Shown here: in pieces, positions 1-11,744 of the stretch
How the letters are laid out: each line of letters starts with the position of its first letter
How positions within the stretch are numbered: the stretch's first letter is position 1
Assembly (NCBI GenBank): GCA_030407085.1
Contig: CM059587.1
Coordinates: forward strand, 95,723,001-95,787,000
DNA from: Trichopria drosophilae
Lineage: Eukaryota; Arthropoda; Insecta; Hymenoptera; Diapriidae
Reading direction: 5' to 3'
Length of the DNA stretch: 64,000 bases
The notes under the pieces: model-generated
The model's database searches: none
Told to the model about the DNA's origin: nothing
What the model saw: only the letters and a program-made list of their open reading frames with translations
Made by a program: the position numbers and the translations under genes

Positions 1-968
1 TTTATCTTAAAATTTTCATGTTTATTGAGATTGTAGGTCTCAGTGAACAAAAAAAAACTTTTCATTTAGTCAGTTCCATGCAAATTCAGATAAAAGTGCG
101 AAAAAATTTCTTTTTTAGCATTTTTTGAATCCTTATGTGTCAAAAATGTGACGTGATACAAATTTCTAGTACTTAAATAAAACCTTAAAACATGAACTTT
201 TCGACGAAAAATTAAATAATCACTATTAATAGTGCAGGAACTATAAACTTCGTTTTTGTAAATTTTAATAACTGGGCATTATAATTGTATCTGTAGCAAA
301 TTTCAGAGGCAAACTTCGTGTTGTATTTTATATAAATGTTTCTCAAATACTGAATCTTTAATGTAATAATACAATTGATGTTAATAAAACTATATGTATT
401 CTTCTCAATTTTTACCTGTATCAAAAAATAAATTTCAAATTTGTAATCAGAGACTTTGAAATCCCTTGGATAACAAATTCATAAAGAAATTCGAGTAAAT
501 TACAAATATTTCGGTCGCCATATTGGATCTGCCATTTGGAATTTTGAATAGTGATTAGTAACCTCAAAAATATCCGAGTAACAAGTTTTAAGTGAGTTTG
601 CGTAATATTTTTAATTTAGTCCGCCATTTTGAATTTCTGATGTCTAACTTTCCATTCATCATCAGCAACTACAAAAACCATAATGGGACCAGTTAAAAGA
701 AAAATCTGATCATGGAAACACGTTTTCTACCAGTTGTCACCAACTTTCATTTAAAAGTTCATGTTTTAAGCTTTCATTTAAGCCCTACTAGAAATTTGCA
801 ATTCGTCGCATTTTTTACTCATGGGGATTCAAAAAATACTAGAAAAGAAATTTTTTCGCATTTTCATCTCGATTTGTAAGGAATTGACCAAGAGAAAAAA
901 GGTTTGTAACCTCTTTTTTTTGTTCCCTGAGACCTAAAGATTCAATAAACAACAATTTTAAGATAAAC
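1..968. mobile_element. Foldback (long inverted repeat) element
   Basis: The first ~205 bases are repeated in inverted orientation at about 750-968. The outer ends read TTTATCTTAAAATT at base 1 and the complement AATTTTAAGATAAAC at 954-968, and inner blocks around 171-201 and 755-787 also pair. No protein is visible between the arms. The left end may extend before base 1. This is a non-autonomous terminal-inverted-repeat element; its superfamily is not clear. Confidence 0.75.
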
Positions 969-1620
969 AAGAATCAACTTTTTTTTTTGTTACCCAGTGT
1001 TATTAAATACAGATAGATAAGAGTCGTGAGATGAACAAATATTAAATAGTGCTCAGTCGTTTTTTGCCTAAAATTAGTGACAAAATTAAGAAGGAAATTT
1101 AGTTCAGAGCATCAAACGGTCACAAAAGTGTCTTCGAAATCACTAACGTGACTGTTTGTTGCCCTGAAAAGTAAAAAATTTGATTTTCTTCGTAGTCAAG
1201 TGAAAAATGAGTTGACCGTTTATTGCCCTGAGCTCTTCAATTATTCTATAAGACAGCAGTAACTGTTTTTATTGATTAAGCTTTTAATAATTCATATATT
1301 TTTACTTCGTAACTTTCAAGCTATTGACATATTGAAATCATAACTTATAAAGTATGTCATGGTGTGTTACTTGTGTCAATTATTAAGAACTTTTAAAACT
1401 AAAGGGTTAAAGAATAATTTTCTTGCATATTATATTATCTAGTTATTTTTTTATTGTATGTTTTGTTCATGCGTTTTTAAATTTATATTCTTCGTATTTT
1501 TTTTCTATTCTTTAAGCGACATATTAGTTTTGTAACTCTTTGTATCCTGGGGATTTATTTGCCCGTTTATTCTAATAAATAAATAAATAAAAATTGTTGA
1601 TAAATCATTGAATATTAACA
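969..1620. other. AT-rich intergenic or intronic DNA, no gene seen
   Basis: No convincing coding sequence. A short (AAAT)n microsatellite sits at about 1573-1592. It probably belongs to an intron of the DCUN1D1-type gene whose 5' exons lie left of the window. Confidence 0.4.
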
Positions 1621-1732
1621 AACTTTTCAATTATTTAAATTTATTTAAAATAAGTTATTTGTTAAGTGAAAACGAAGAAGATTTCATCGTAAAAGAAGAA
1701 ATTATAAATTGTGTTTCTGAGCTTAATATGTC

Positions 1733-4700
1733 AATATTAGAAGTCTTAATCGTAATTTTGAAAATATAGAAGCGCTATTAAGGTAGCTAGACCCCAAGAT
1801 ATCATATGTTAGCGAAAATAATTTAATAACACTTCCAGGAATTGAAGTTTTATTATACATGATATTGTTACAGAGTTCAAGCATTATTATTCTTAAAAAA
1901 AAATTGAAACTTGCAAAAATAATTTGTTAACCAACTTTTCTTAGCGACTCAAACTTTCTTCTTATTTTCATTCAAAACTTTTCTAAAAATGAATGGATTT
2001 CAATGAATGATGGCTTATTTTTTCGAGAAAAAGATTCTCTACAACTTCACCGAATAAATTTCTCAAATTTTTTTGCCTGATCACTAAAATTATTCAGAAA
2101 AGTTAAAAAATAATATATATTGTTTTTAATAATTCGAGATATTTGACCCTAGTTTTAGAAATTCAAGAAATTCATTCGGTGAAGTTGTAGAGAATCTTTT
2201 TCTTGAAAAAATAAGCCATCATTCATTGAAATCCATTCATTTTTAGAAAAGTTTTGAATGAAAATAAGAAGAAAATTTGAGTCGCTAAGAAAAGTTGGTT
2301 ATCAAATTATTTTTGCAAGTTTCAATTTTTTTTCAAGAAAAATAACGCTCGAACTCTGTTACAATATCATGCATAATAAAAATTTTATTCCTGGAAGTGT
2401 TATAAAAATATTTTCGCTAACATATTATATCCTGGGGTCTAACTACCTTAAATTTATTAAAAGTTGAACCACTTTTTATTGTTGTTACATTTATTAACCA
2501 CAGAAACATGGTTAATTAAATGTCTGAATTTTTATCAGTTATCTGGATATAATATGTACATCAATGGAAGTAAATTAAACAAGGCTGATGGTGTTGCTAT
2601 GTATATGAAAAACAATATTAACTATAAAATATCGTATGAAATCCTTGCATCGACTAACATATTAAATGTAGTATTAAATATAAATAATGGGAAGCAACTA
2701 ATTATTAGCGCGCTCTATAGATCACATGATTTCAATAAACAATTGTTTATGGAGAATATTGGTGAATATGTACAAAAATGCAATGGTTTTTCAAATCATA
2801 TAGGAGATTTTAATATAGATATAATGAAAAATGATCTTGAGAGTAATCTTTTTGTGAATAACTTTCTTGAGCATGGGTATCGCCCTTATTTCAATGATGT
2901 GACAAGATTTGGTGGGAATGGTGAAGTATCATGTATAGATAATGCCTATATTAAAAGTCAATATAACATTAAATCTATAAGACTTAATTATAAATTGACA
3001 GACCATTATCCTTTGCTTTTAGAAATAGACATTAATGAAAATACGCCAGTTGTTGCATATGATCATCAATGTCTTGATAAATATAAACTATTTGAAGCTT
3101 GTGAACATATTGACTGTTTGGAAATATTTGATTTTAATAGCGTTAATGATGCAACTAATTTATTTATTAATAAGATTCAATATGTTAAAAATCAAGCTAC
3201 TTATTTTAAAAGAGATAAGCAACTCCCTAAAAAATCCTGGATAACTGCTGCGCTGATTAAATCAATTGAGAAAAAGGAATATTTATATAAAAAATGGAAA
3301 ATGAACGATATAAAACGAAAAACTGATTATAAAAACTATGAAAAAGTACTGAGCAAAATATTGAAGACATCAAAGCAAAATTTCGAAAAGAATAAAGTTA
3401 ATGGATACAAAAATAATTTAAAAAAAATGTGGTTTTTCGTGAATAACAAACTGGGTAGAAGAAAACATTCAAAAAATCATAAATTAGAACATCTTATTGA
3501 TACTGAAAATTTAAAATCAATAGAAGGTGATGTCAATATTTCAAATTATCTTAATAATTATTTTTGTAATATAGGTAAAAAAATAACTGAAAATATGATG
3601 TCCCAAATCTTAGCTGTACATTCTTTTCTATTACTCCATCTTTTTGTAATAAGAATCTTTTTATATCCTACTAATAAAAACGAAATTTGTAATATTATCA
3701 TGAAATTAAAAAATAAAAACGGTGGCATTGATAATATACATAGTTACATTATCAAAAATATAATAAATTACATTGTAAGTCCATTAACATGTATTTTTAA
3801 TCTGTGCTTTCAAATTGGAACGTGCCCAAAACATTTCAAAATTGCCGAAATATTTCCCATATTTAAAGTTGGTGATAAACAACTTGCACTTAATTACAGA
3901 CCCATTTCATTGATTTCTAATTTAGCTAAGATTTTTGAAAAACTACTCTACGATAGAATATATTCTTCTCAAATACCGGACACTATCCAACAATCAGTAT
4001 GGATTTCGTAAAGGAATTGGGACAAACGAAGCATTAGCTACCGTTGTTGAATATTTTTATAAAAACTTAGACCAAAGTAAGCCTCATGCGGCAGTATTTC
4101 TGGATCTATCGAAAGCTTTTGATACAGTGAACCACACGATATTATTAGATAAGCTTAAACAAATGGGCATTAGAGGCCTATTTTTAAAAATTAAGAGTTA
4201 TTTATCAGAGAGGAAACAATTAGTAAAGCTTGGAAATGTCGAAAGCCAATTATTACCAGTGCAAACTGGCGTTCCCCAAGACACAGTACTAGGTCCTTTA
4301 TTATTTATTATGTATATGAATGATATTTTTAATATTAAGCATAAGGATTGTGTTATAATATTGTGGGACAGTGTGCAATATAAAATAGAAAAACAAATCT
4401 TTTCTGTTAAAAAATGGCTTGATATAAATACGCTATTGTTAAATACTAGCAAAACTGTTTGTTTAACTTTTGGTAATTATTTTGAGAGCATTCCCAAAGA
4501 ATTTAAAATAAAAATTGAAAACAAAACCATTGAACGGGTGGAAAAAACAAAATATTTAGGAATAATCATAGATTGTCATCTGAAATGGGAGTATCATATT
4601 ACAAATCTAGTCAAGAAGAGCAAGTACTATATATATGTATTATCAAAGTTAAGCAAATTGCTTAATTCTAACAACCTAAGATCTGTTATGTATAGTCTAT

Positions 4701-5098
4701 ACTACAGTGTTGTCACATATGGGATCATTGCTTGGGGTTCAGCTAAAAAAACAATTTTTAATTTATTACTCAATGTTCGCAAGAAAGTTATTAAAATATT
4801 GGTAAAACATAATAACAATTGTAAAAAACCTATGTTAATTCATAACAAGTATGTATTAGAATGCATTTCATATCATCACGAAGATTTTAAAAATGATTAT
4901 CTTAATAGTGTATCGACTACTCGTTTTAAATCAATATCTCTACCAAAAGTGAAGTTAGAAATCGGAAGGCGGAATCATAAATTTATCGCTATATTATACT
5001 ACAATAAACTACCTAACAAGTACAAAATTCTGAGTAATAAAAATTATAAGCAGGTCATAGCGAAATCTATGGATATGATACTCGTGGAAATTTGTTAA
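1733..5098 (+). pseudogene. Decayed non-LTR retrotransposon (jockey/CR1-type LINE), endonuclease + reverse transcriptase
   Basis: A broken LINE ORF2. The start of the APE endonuclease is readable at 1733-1783 (NIRSLNRNFENIEALLR), is cut by a foldback at 1780-2449, and resumes at about 2495 (TTETWL). Further endonuclease motifs are GDFNIDI and DHYPLL. The reverse transcriptase follows: a frameshift near 3965-3975 moves the reading frame from the 2464-4011 ORF to the 3935-5098 ORF. The first catalytic aspartate block is present (FLDLSKAFDTVNH), and so is the GVPQ box, but the FADD catalytic box expected near 4340-4370 is lost. The C-terminal part (KTKYLGI, YGIIAWG, TRFKSI) matches other copies in this window (32245-33275, 36162-36960, 30771-31055; called LINE A here). 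It cannot encode an active enzyme. Confidence 0.85.
1780..2449. mobile_element. Foldback element inserted in the LINE endonuclease
   Basis: Arms of about 280 bases at 1780-2065 and 2165-2449 are inverted copies. The ends read AGGTAGCTAGACCCCA on the left and the complement of AGGTAGTTAGACCCCAGG on the right. It interrupts the LINE endonuclease between its NIRSL and TETWL motifs. The small ORF at 2258-2467 is only the arm read through. Confidence 0.8.
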
Positions 5099-5154
5099 TT
5101 GAATTTTATTGTAAACATATAAATGCGGATCATGTTTGTTAATACATTTTTTTT

Positions 5155-5203
5155 TATATTTAATTTTATTTTATTTTATTTTATTTTATTTATTATTATC
5201 ATT
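5155..5203. repeat. (TTTTA)n microsatellite
   Basis: A run of TTTTA units directly downstream of the LINE coding region, probably its 3' tail. Confidence 0.7.
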
Positions 5204-5345
5204 CTTTTATAGTTTTATTGTCTGGATTAGTACATGATTCCCAAATTAAAAAATTGTAGACATTTTATTACGTAAAATTTTGATTACAACGACGTCATTA
5301 TTTAAATGCTACAAGATTGTAAATAAAAACAATCATTTTTACTAG

Positions 5346-8300
5346 ATCCACATGAAGCAGACAAAATTACAGCGGATGGAATTATGAAATTTCTCGATGA
5401 TCTTGGCCTTTCACCTGAAAGCAAAATAGTTCTTATCATTGCATGGAAATTCCGAGCGGAAACCCAATGCGAGTTCACCAAGGATGAATTCATGAACGGC
5501 ATGACTGAATTGGGGTAAACTCATATTTCATTTGAAAAAATATCTTTTAATTTGGTTTTGATATTTATCAGTCAGTATTAATAATAACCTAAAAGATTAA
5601 CTTAAGGTTGTAAAAAACAATATATAAGGGTCATTCCATATGAAAAGGCAAATGGCTGATTCCACTCGTAGTTTGCATCAATTCCAATGGTACAGGGCTC
5701 AAATTGTAGAATTTTTTGTATAGAATCGAATCCCGTCTGGTACTTTTTAAAATTTTCAAAATGGCGGCCATCACAGCGCCATATGTAACATTTCTTGACG
5801 ATTTTTTTTGTTTAAAGTTACAATAAATTTACTGTTTGCAATTAAAATTGCCCAAAACATATTCTTCTTATGTTTCTGAGGTCGCCAAACATGACTATGT
5901 GGTCGAAATAAAAAAAATCCAAAATGGCGGTCACATTTTGAAAAATAGACTGGATTCATCTGAATCTTGTTATGTGGAGGATTTTCGGGTAGCTGAAGTG
6001 AGATTTGTGAACAAAATTAAAAAATTCAAAATGGTGAATCTAAAATGGCGGCCAAATTTAAAAAAAATTGACTGTATTCTGCTAAATCTTGATATTTAGG
6101 GATTTTTGGGGTCGCTGAACTGAAATTTGTGATAAAAATAAAAAAATTAGAAATAGCGAATTCATAAGGGCAGACAAGTTGTTAAAAATTGTCTAGATTC
6201 AGTTGAATCTTAAATCTCGAGGGGTTTTGCGGTCGCTGATTACGAATTCGATGTTAGTTCTTCGAAACTCAAAATGGCGGATTCAAGATGGTGGACTAAA
6301 ATTCAAAAAGTTGAGATAAGCTCGTGAAAATTACTTTCGGGAGTTTTTGGAGTCGCTGATTACGAATTCGATGTTAGTTCTTCAAAATTCAAAATGGCGA
6401 AACCAAGATGGTGGACTAAAATTCAAAAAGTTGAGATAAGCCATTTCTAATTTTTTATTTTGATCACAAATTTAAGTGCAGCGACCCCAAAAATCCCTAA
6501 ATAACAAGATTTAGCAGAGTACAGTCATTTTTTTTAAAATTTGGCCGCCATTTTGAATTTTTTAATTTTGTTCACAGAACTCACTTCAGCGACTCGAAAA
6601 TCCTCCACATATCAAGATTCAGATGAATCCAGTCTATTTTTCAAAATGTGACCGCCATTTTGGATTCGCCATTTTGATTTTTTTTTATTTAGACCACAAG
6701 AATATGTTTTGGGCAATTTTAATTACAAACAGTAAATTTATTGTAAGTTTAAACAACAAAAATCGTCAAGAATGTTACATATGGCGCTGTGATGGCCGCC
6801 ATTTTGAAAATTTTAAAAAGTACCATACGGGATTCGATTCTATATAAGAAATGCTACAATTGGAGCCCTGTACCATTGGAATTGATTCAAACTACGAGTG
6901 GAGTCACCCATTTGCCTTTTCATATGGAATTACTCATAAACAAAAAAGAAAATGGAAAAATGAGTGGAATTTTAAGAGGATGCTGTAAAATAGACGGATT
7001 TGTAATTATTGTACCGAGAAAAAATGTGACTGAATTATTTTGAATTAATATTTCTGTGGAAAATGTTGAATTGTTTAACCCTTTTCGTCCCAAAAGTCCG
7101 GAATTTGGACACAACTTTCAACGATGTAACTTTTGTTCCAAACAGCGTTAAAAAAAATTAATATAAGTAAAAATCGATAGATTTGGAACTCCACTTTCAA
7201 ATGCCGTGGTCATCGTCAGCCGGAAATTTCAGGGAAAAAAGTTATGATCATTTTTTCGACAAAAATACTGATTTTTTCGACGTTTTTTTCCAATAATTGC
7301 GTTTTTTGACATTGAAAAAGGCAGTGCTGATCATTGCAAAACATCCTAATTGCGTCATTTGCTTAGACCATTCTTCTCCCGTCGGATTTTTTTCAGAAAA
7401 CAAAATGGCGGCTTCAAGATGGCGTCTCCAAGTTGTAATTTTACATTTTCTTCAGCAAATATTGATTATTTGACCGCTTAACTGTTCAGATTACGGAGAA
7501 CTGGGATTAAAAAGTAATTATTATCATTTGTGAATACTTACTCCTATCATGATTCATTCATAACCTCAAATTAGTTATGTACAATGGGTTTTTACCGATA
7601 TTTTGTCTGATTTTCACTCAATTTCTGACGTTTCCGTATCACTACGTACGTATGAAATTGAAAATGGCCATATATGATTGTGACCTATAAAGAATTTGTT
7701 TATAACCTACAAATTGAGTGCAGGTCAACTCACATCTTATAGTGCGACATAACTTTCAATATCTGCAATATTGATTTACAAAGTACAAAACAAAACACAA
7801 AAATAAAAAACAAATATTTCCTCATTGCCTCCACGTGCGTTTTGAATACAAGAAAATGAAAGTAATAAAATTAAAATAAAAAAAAATGAAGGAAAATATT
7901 TTAAAAATAAAAAAAAGAGTCGAACTGTACTAAATTTTTAGGTTATAACCCGATAATTAATAGATCATAAGGGTATATGTGGTCATTTTTAATTTCACAC
8001 ATAAGTAATGTTACGGAAACGTCGAAAATTGTGTGAAAATTAGACAAATAATCGGTATAAACTCATTGTGTCTAATTAATTTGAGGTTATGAATAAATCA
8101 TGATGAGACTAGGTATTCACAAATGATAATAATTACTTTTTCATTGCCATTCTCCATGATTTGAGGCGTTACACGGTCAAATAATCGATATTTGTGCGAG
8201 AAAATTACAACTTCCAGACGCCATCTTGAAGCCGCCATTTTGTTTTTTGAAAAAAATCTGCCGGGAGAAGAATGGTCTGAGCAAAAAGACGCGATTAGAA

Positions 8301-9389
8301 TGATTTGCAATGATCAGCACTGCTCTTTTCGGGTGCGGGTCGAAAAACCGACAAATCAAAAAGCCGACAGGTCAAAAAAACCGACAGTCATAAAGCCGAA
8401 AGTCAAAAAACCGACAGTCAAAGAGCCGACACATAAAAAAAAGACACATCGTCAGGAGGTCAGTCATTTTTTAACTGTCGGCTTTTTGACTGTCGGCTTT
8501 ATGACTGTCTGTTTTTTTACCTGTCGGCTTTTTGATTTGTCGGTTTTTCGACCCGCACCCCTCTTTTCAATGTCAAAAAACGCAATTATTGGAAAAAAAC
8601 GTCGAAAAAATCAGTATTTTTTTCGAAAAAATTATTATAACTTTTTTCTCTGTAATTTCCGGCTGATTCTGACCACGGTATTTGAAAGAGGAGGTCCAAA
8701 TCTATCGATTTTGACTTATTTCAATTTTTTTTAAGGCTGTTTGGACCAAAAGTTACATCGTTGAAAGTTGTGTCCAAATTCCGGACTTTTGGGACGAAAA
8801 GGGTTAATACAATAAGGAATTATAAACATGTAGATTTGATTTTTCGAATTATTATTAATATTGTCTGTTAAATATCAAAACCAAATTAAAAGATATGATA
8901 AAACGGTAGAGAAAAATAATAAAATCTCTTAACGACATTTCTATTCGTAGCGTGGACAATATTGATAAACTTAAAGCTAGATTGGGCAGTCTGGAAGGTG
9001 AATTGAGGGATCAAATGAAATTTAAAGACTTCTATCATTTTACGTTCAATTACGCTAAAAATCCTGGGCAAAAAGGTCTCGATCTGGAAATGGCAATAAC
9101 ATACTGGAATATCGTCCTGGATGACAAATTCAAATTTCTACAACTTTGGTGCCAATTCTTACAGGTAATTATCACAATTCAGTACGACGCTGAAGCTAGC
9201 AGCTAAAATTTGTTTCGTTTTCAGGAACACCATAAACGATCTATTCCGAAAGACACCTGGAACTTGTTACTAGATTTTGCATTGATGATAAATCCTAGTA
9301 TGAGTAATTACGACGAAGAAGGAGCGTGGCCGGTTTTAATAGATGATTTCGTAGAATGGGCACAACCGTTGGTTCGTCAGACGCTTTAA
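5346..9389 (+). CDS. DCUN1D1: DCN1-like protein (DCUN1D1/2, SCCRO type), last three exons
   Basis: Exons at 5346-5514, 8951-9164 and 9225-9389 (stop TAA 9387-9389) join in frame with GT/AG borders. They encode most of the DCUN1/PONY domain: [36 protein letters not shown], then [56 protein letters not shown] and the C-terminal [18 protein letters not shown]. In this family the domain binds the cullin WHB region and acetylated Ubc12 and drives Nedd8 transfer onto cullins. The sequence is closer to DCUN1D1/2 than to DCUN1D4/5. The N-terminal UBA exons are not in the window, so the gene is truncated at the left. The first intron seen here (5515-8950) is filled with foldback elements. Its partner class, a cullin, is encoded 35 kb away (Cul3). 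Confidence 0.93.
5628..6935. mobile_element. Foldback element with long arms
   Basis: Nearly the whole element is palindromic. The left arm starting GGGTCATTCCATATGAAAAG is mirrored at the right end (complement of 6905-6935). Interior segments of the type AAAATGGCGGCCA also pair around a centre near 6280. No protein is encoded. Confidence 0.8.
7079..8803. mobile_element. piggyBac-like foldback MITE with TTAA target duplication
   Basis: The element starts CCCTTTTCGTCCCAAAAG and ends with the complement CTTTTGGGACGAAAAGGG. It is flanked by TTAA at 7075-7078 and 8804-8807. The TTAA duplication with CCC...GGG termini is characteristic of piggyBac-type elements. The arms pair over about 700 bases each side of a centre near 7850. 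No transposase is present. It lies in the DCUN1D1 intron. Confidence 0.8.
8331..8560. mobile_element. hAT-like MITE with 8-bp target duplication
   Basis: A 230-bp near-perfect palindrome beginning GGGTGCGGGTCGAAAAACCG, flanked by the 8-bp direct repeat CTCTTTTC (8323-8330 and 8561-8568). It sits in the right arm of the piggyBac-like foldback; the left arm of that foldback carries the uninterrupted site. An 8-bp duplication fits hAT (or P) transposition. The interior is a run of short units of the form ccgacagTCAAAAAg. Confidence 0.8.
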
Positions 9390-10080
9390 CGTCTCGCTGT
9401 AATAATACTAATTTTAACTCGAAAGCTATTTATTTAGTTGCCAGAGCACGCAGCCTCCGATGAAAAATTCTGCAGCCACAGTGTTCTTTACTGTTTGATC
9501 CACAGTGAAAAAAAAAAATTATTTTCTTATGCAAGTGAACAATGTATAAAAAATATCGCTGAATTACGGCAGAACGCGGGACTAAATTCATGTATAAGTT
9601 TACATTTTGAAAACTTGGATGAGATAAGAAAGTTAGCCGAAAGGTAGAACTTTTTGGGCTGAACTTTTGGTTCCTTTGATTTTTTTTTTTATTTTTTAAT
9701 ATTTGTATTTTCGACAAGCGCAAGTCGAATAAAATATTTTTCGTACGTATCGTATGTTTCATTAGCGATGTCAAAGCGAAGGAGACGCGGGCTTTGATTA
9801 TCGTAACGTGTAATTTCCAAGGCTTCGCGTTTACGAAATAGTTAGTAGTTTATGCTTTACGATCTCAATGTAAAAACCCAGGGAACCTTTTTAGTCATCC
9901 AAGGATCTCGGTCAGTTTACTTTGGTGAATTGCAATCTAACTACTGCGTCTAATTTGTCAGGCATGTAAATGGAGAGTGTGTCGAAGGAAGAGAGGAAAT
10001 GCCGATTCGAACAATCCCGGCAGAGTTGTACATAATGTAAATAAATGTGTCGTTAACAGTACCATGAGATTAGAATTATA
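9390..10080 (+). other. Probable 3' UTR of the DCN1-like gene
   Basis: Non-coding, follows the stop codon. A polyadenylation hexamer AATAAA occurs at about 10039-10044 (TGTAAATAAATG). The transcript would end within about 100 bases of the convergent gene's 3' end, so the two messages meet tail to tail. Confidence 0.5.
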
Positions 10081-10150
10081 GATGGTTAGAATAAATAAAC
10101 ACATCGAAACGAGTCTTTGTTATTACGCAAATGTTTTTTCGATTTTTTTG

Positions 10151-10156
10151 GTGCTT
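10151..10156 (-). terminator. Polyadenylation signal of the unnamed protease-like gene
   Basis: AATAAA on the - strand (CCCGAATAAAGCACC), about 20 bases after the stop codon. It implies a very short 3' UTR. Confidence 0.5.
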
Positions 10157-10177
10157 TATTCGGGGTTCTACACTTTT

Positions 10178-11267
10178 CTACATTCGATGGCAACCGCCAC
10201 ATCCGCAGTCGTAACGAGCTTTTTGATAAACCGCACTGTGAGCGAGGAAGGCAAGTTCGTATTGGTTCGCATCCAGATGGTAACAGTTGTGCAGTATCTC
10301 TTCGACGTACCAGTCGCACAACAGATCCAGATTCTTAAAGGTTGTCTGGAATCGAAAGAATTTTTTAAATTATCGAACAAAAAATTAAAAAAAACAACAG
10401 AAATCACCTGCGCTACAACCAGGCCTCGATTCGGACGTTCCGGAGTACTGTGACCGTGAGAGTCGAAGAGAGTTATCTGGTAAAAAAGTGAAAATAAAAT
10501 ATTTTTACAGATATCTCAAGGTAAATAGAATTTACTTTATTCGATTTCTCTTGGAATATGAAGAGAACGGTCCGTCCACAAGTTATTAGCAGCATAAAGA
10601 GATTTTCAGATTTCGGACATTTGTACCAGTCGTGCAAGAAATTTTCAATGTTGGAACACAAAGCTTCCTCAATATTTTCACGAATTACACGAAATTTCTA
10701 AAGAAAATTGTTTATTATCGTTTGATATAAATAAAGAAATGTCTTAGGGGCTGTACTTAAATTACGTAACGCAATTTTTTTTGGACCCCCCCTCCCCCCT
10801 CCCCTCGGCGTTACGTAATTTAAGTACAGCCCCTTACATACCCATTCTCTCAAACTGCAGAGGCTTTTGCCACCGTATTTCAATGCTTCTTCGGTGTTTA
10901 GGTAAGGATGAGGGATGAGTTTTTGATCGACGATCCAAGCATGAATGGCATTGCCTTCGATCATTGCTTCAGCCATCAAAACATTCATTTCTCTGCATCG
11001 TTCGATATTGTGTAACAAAAGTCCAGAATCAACAATACGCTGCGCTAATAGTAAGCAGATTAGCGTGCAGGCTTCGCTAACTAAAAATATAAATACGACA
11101 GGTTATAAAGAATTATAAGAAGCAGAGTAAATTTTCTTACTTTCTTGTCCAGGTGGATATCGACTCTGCGTAAATTCTCCTTGGTACCAATAGACGTTGA
11201 GAATATTGTCGTAAGTTTCCTTGAGGTAAGTTGGGAAATTGTAACCGAACAATGGTAGCATACTCAT
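10178..11267 (-). CDS. Unnamed 254-residue protein, possible papain-fold (ubiquitin-protease-like) thiol protease
   Basis: Five exons join in frame on the - strand with GT/AG borders: 11267-11141, 11080-10842, 10697-10536, 10476-10408, 10345-10178 (stop TAG 10180-10178). The start is the first ATG of the open frame, MSMLPLFGYNFP. Visible features: GQEISEACTLICLLLAQRI (around residues 41-59), a Cys at the start of a helix; LLITCGRTVLFIFQ and ITLFDSHGHSTPERP (from about residue 177), predicted strands with an Asp-x-His; then GLVVAQTTFKNLDLLCDWYV, and a Cys-rich end CGCGGCH. The order Cys-helix, strand-DSH, G-hydrophobic-strand, F..L..L..W resembles thiol proteases of the ubiquitin-specific/herpes-tegument-like fold. 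That is pattern inference; I do not recognise the family by name. It is convergent with the DCN1-like gene and contains a small MITE in intron 2. Confidence 0.72.
10747..10833. mobile_element. Small PIF/Harbinger-like MITE
   Basis: An 87-bp palindrome starting GGGGCTGTACTTAAATTACG and ending with its complement, with a C-rich loop. It is flanked by TTA on both sides (10744-10746 and 10834-10836), the 3-bp target typical of PIF/Harbinger. It lies in intron 2 of the unnamed gene. Confidence 0.7.
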
Positions 11268-11495
11268 TATTTTTGAACACTTTTTTTAAAATTTTGGGTC
11301 AAATGTGCGTTTCGGGAGTTTTACTTTTTTTATTCATCTTAACGAAATTTTTGAAATTTTTGACTTTATTGCCGAAACATTTTGACTCCCGAACCCCGAA
11401 ACGTTTTTGACGGTCACGTCGCGTTGACGCGAGAAATCCGATTGTCAGATTCAAAAGCGGCGCCATTGCTCGAAAACGAAATTTTTTGTTTTTTT
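11268..11495 (-). promoter_or_regulatory. Probable leader/promoter region of the unnamed gene
   Basis: The segment upstream of the first ATG includes a CpG-bearing patch (GGTCACGTCGCGTTGACGCG around 11413-11432), unlike the AT-rich surroundings. A short inverted repeat, TTTCGGGAGT and its partner, spans 11308-11400. No TATA box was identified. Placement as promoter is inference. Confidence 0.3.
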
Positions 11496-11744
11496 TTTTT
11501 TGGTTTTGAAATATATTTATGACAGTTAGGTTAAGTTAGTCCAAAGTTTTTTTAAATCTGGAATAAATTTAATTTAATTATAAAAATCAATAAACAAGAA
11601 AAACTAAAAAATTGTTATAAATTTTAGGTTATGTTTATGAATAATTATATCGTTTAAAAAAGAAGGCGTTTTTGCGGGTCGATGAACTTATTAAAATTGC
11701 AGTAAGTAAATAAATCACAGGAAAGAAAAATAGCTAATTAAATA

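Larger units (their letters stand above)
5540..8895. repeat. Outer inverted repeat (49-bp arms) in the DCUN1D1 intron
   Basis: The bases at 5540-5588 reappear in inverted orientation at about 8849-8895 with only a few mismatches (core TCTTTTAATTTGGTTTTGAT). The arms enclose two complete foldback elements (5628-6935 and 7079-8803). Either they are the ends of an older element invaded twice, or a secondary inverted duplication. Confidence 0.6.

Noticed and set aside
1..1620. Search for the upstream DCUN1D1 exons (UBA region)
   Set aside because: No segment translating to the expected N-terminal region was found; those exons are taken to lie outside the window.
8192..8734. 180-residue frame with Lys/Pro-Thr repeats
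   Set aside because: Runs through the arm of a foldback and the hAT-like MITE; the repeats are the MITE's short units.
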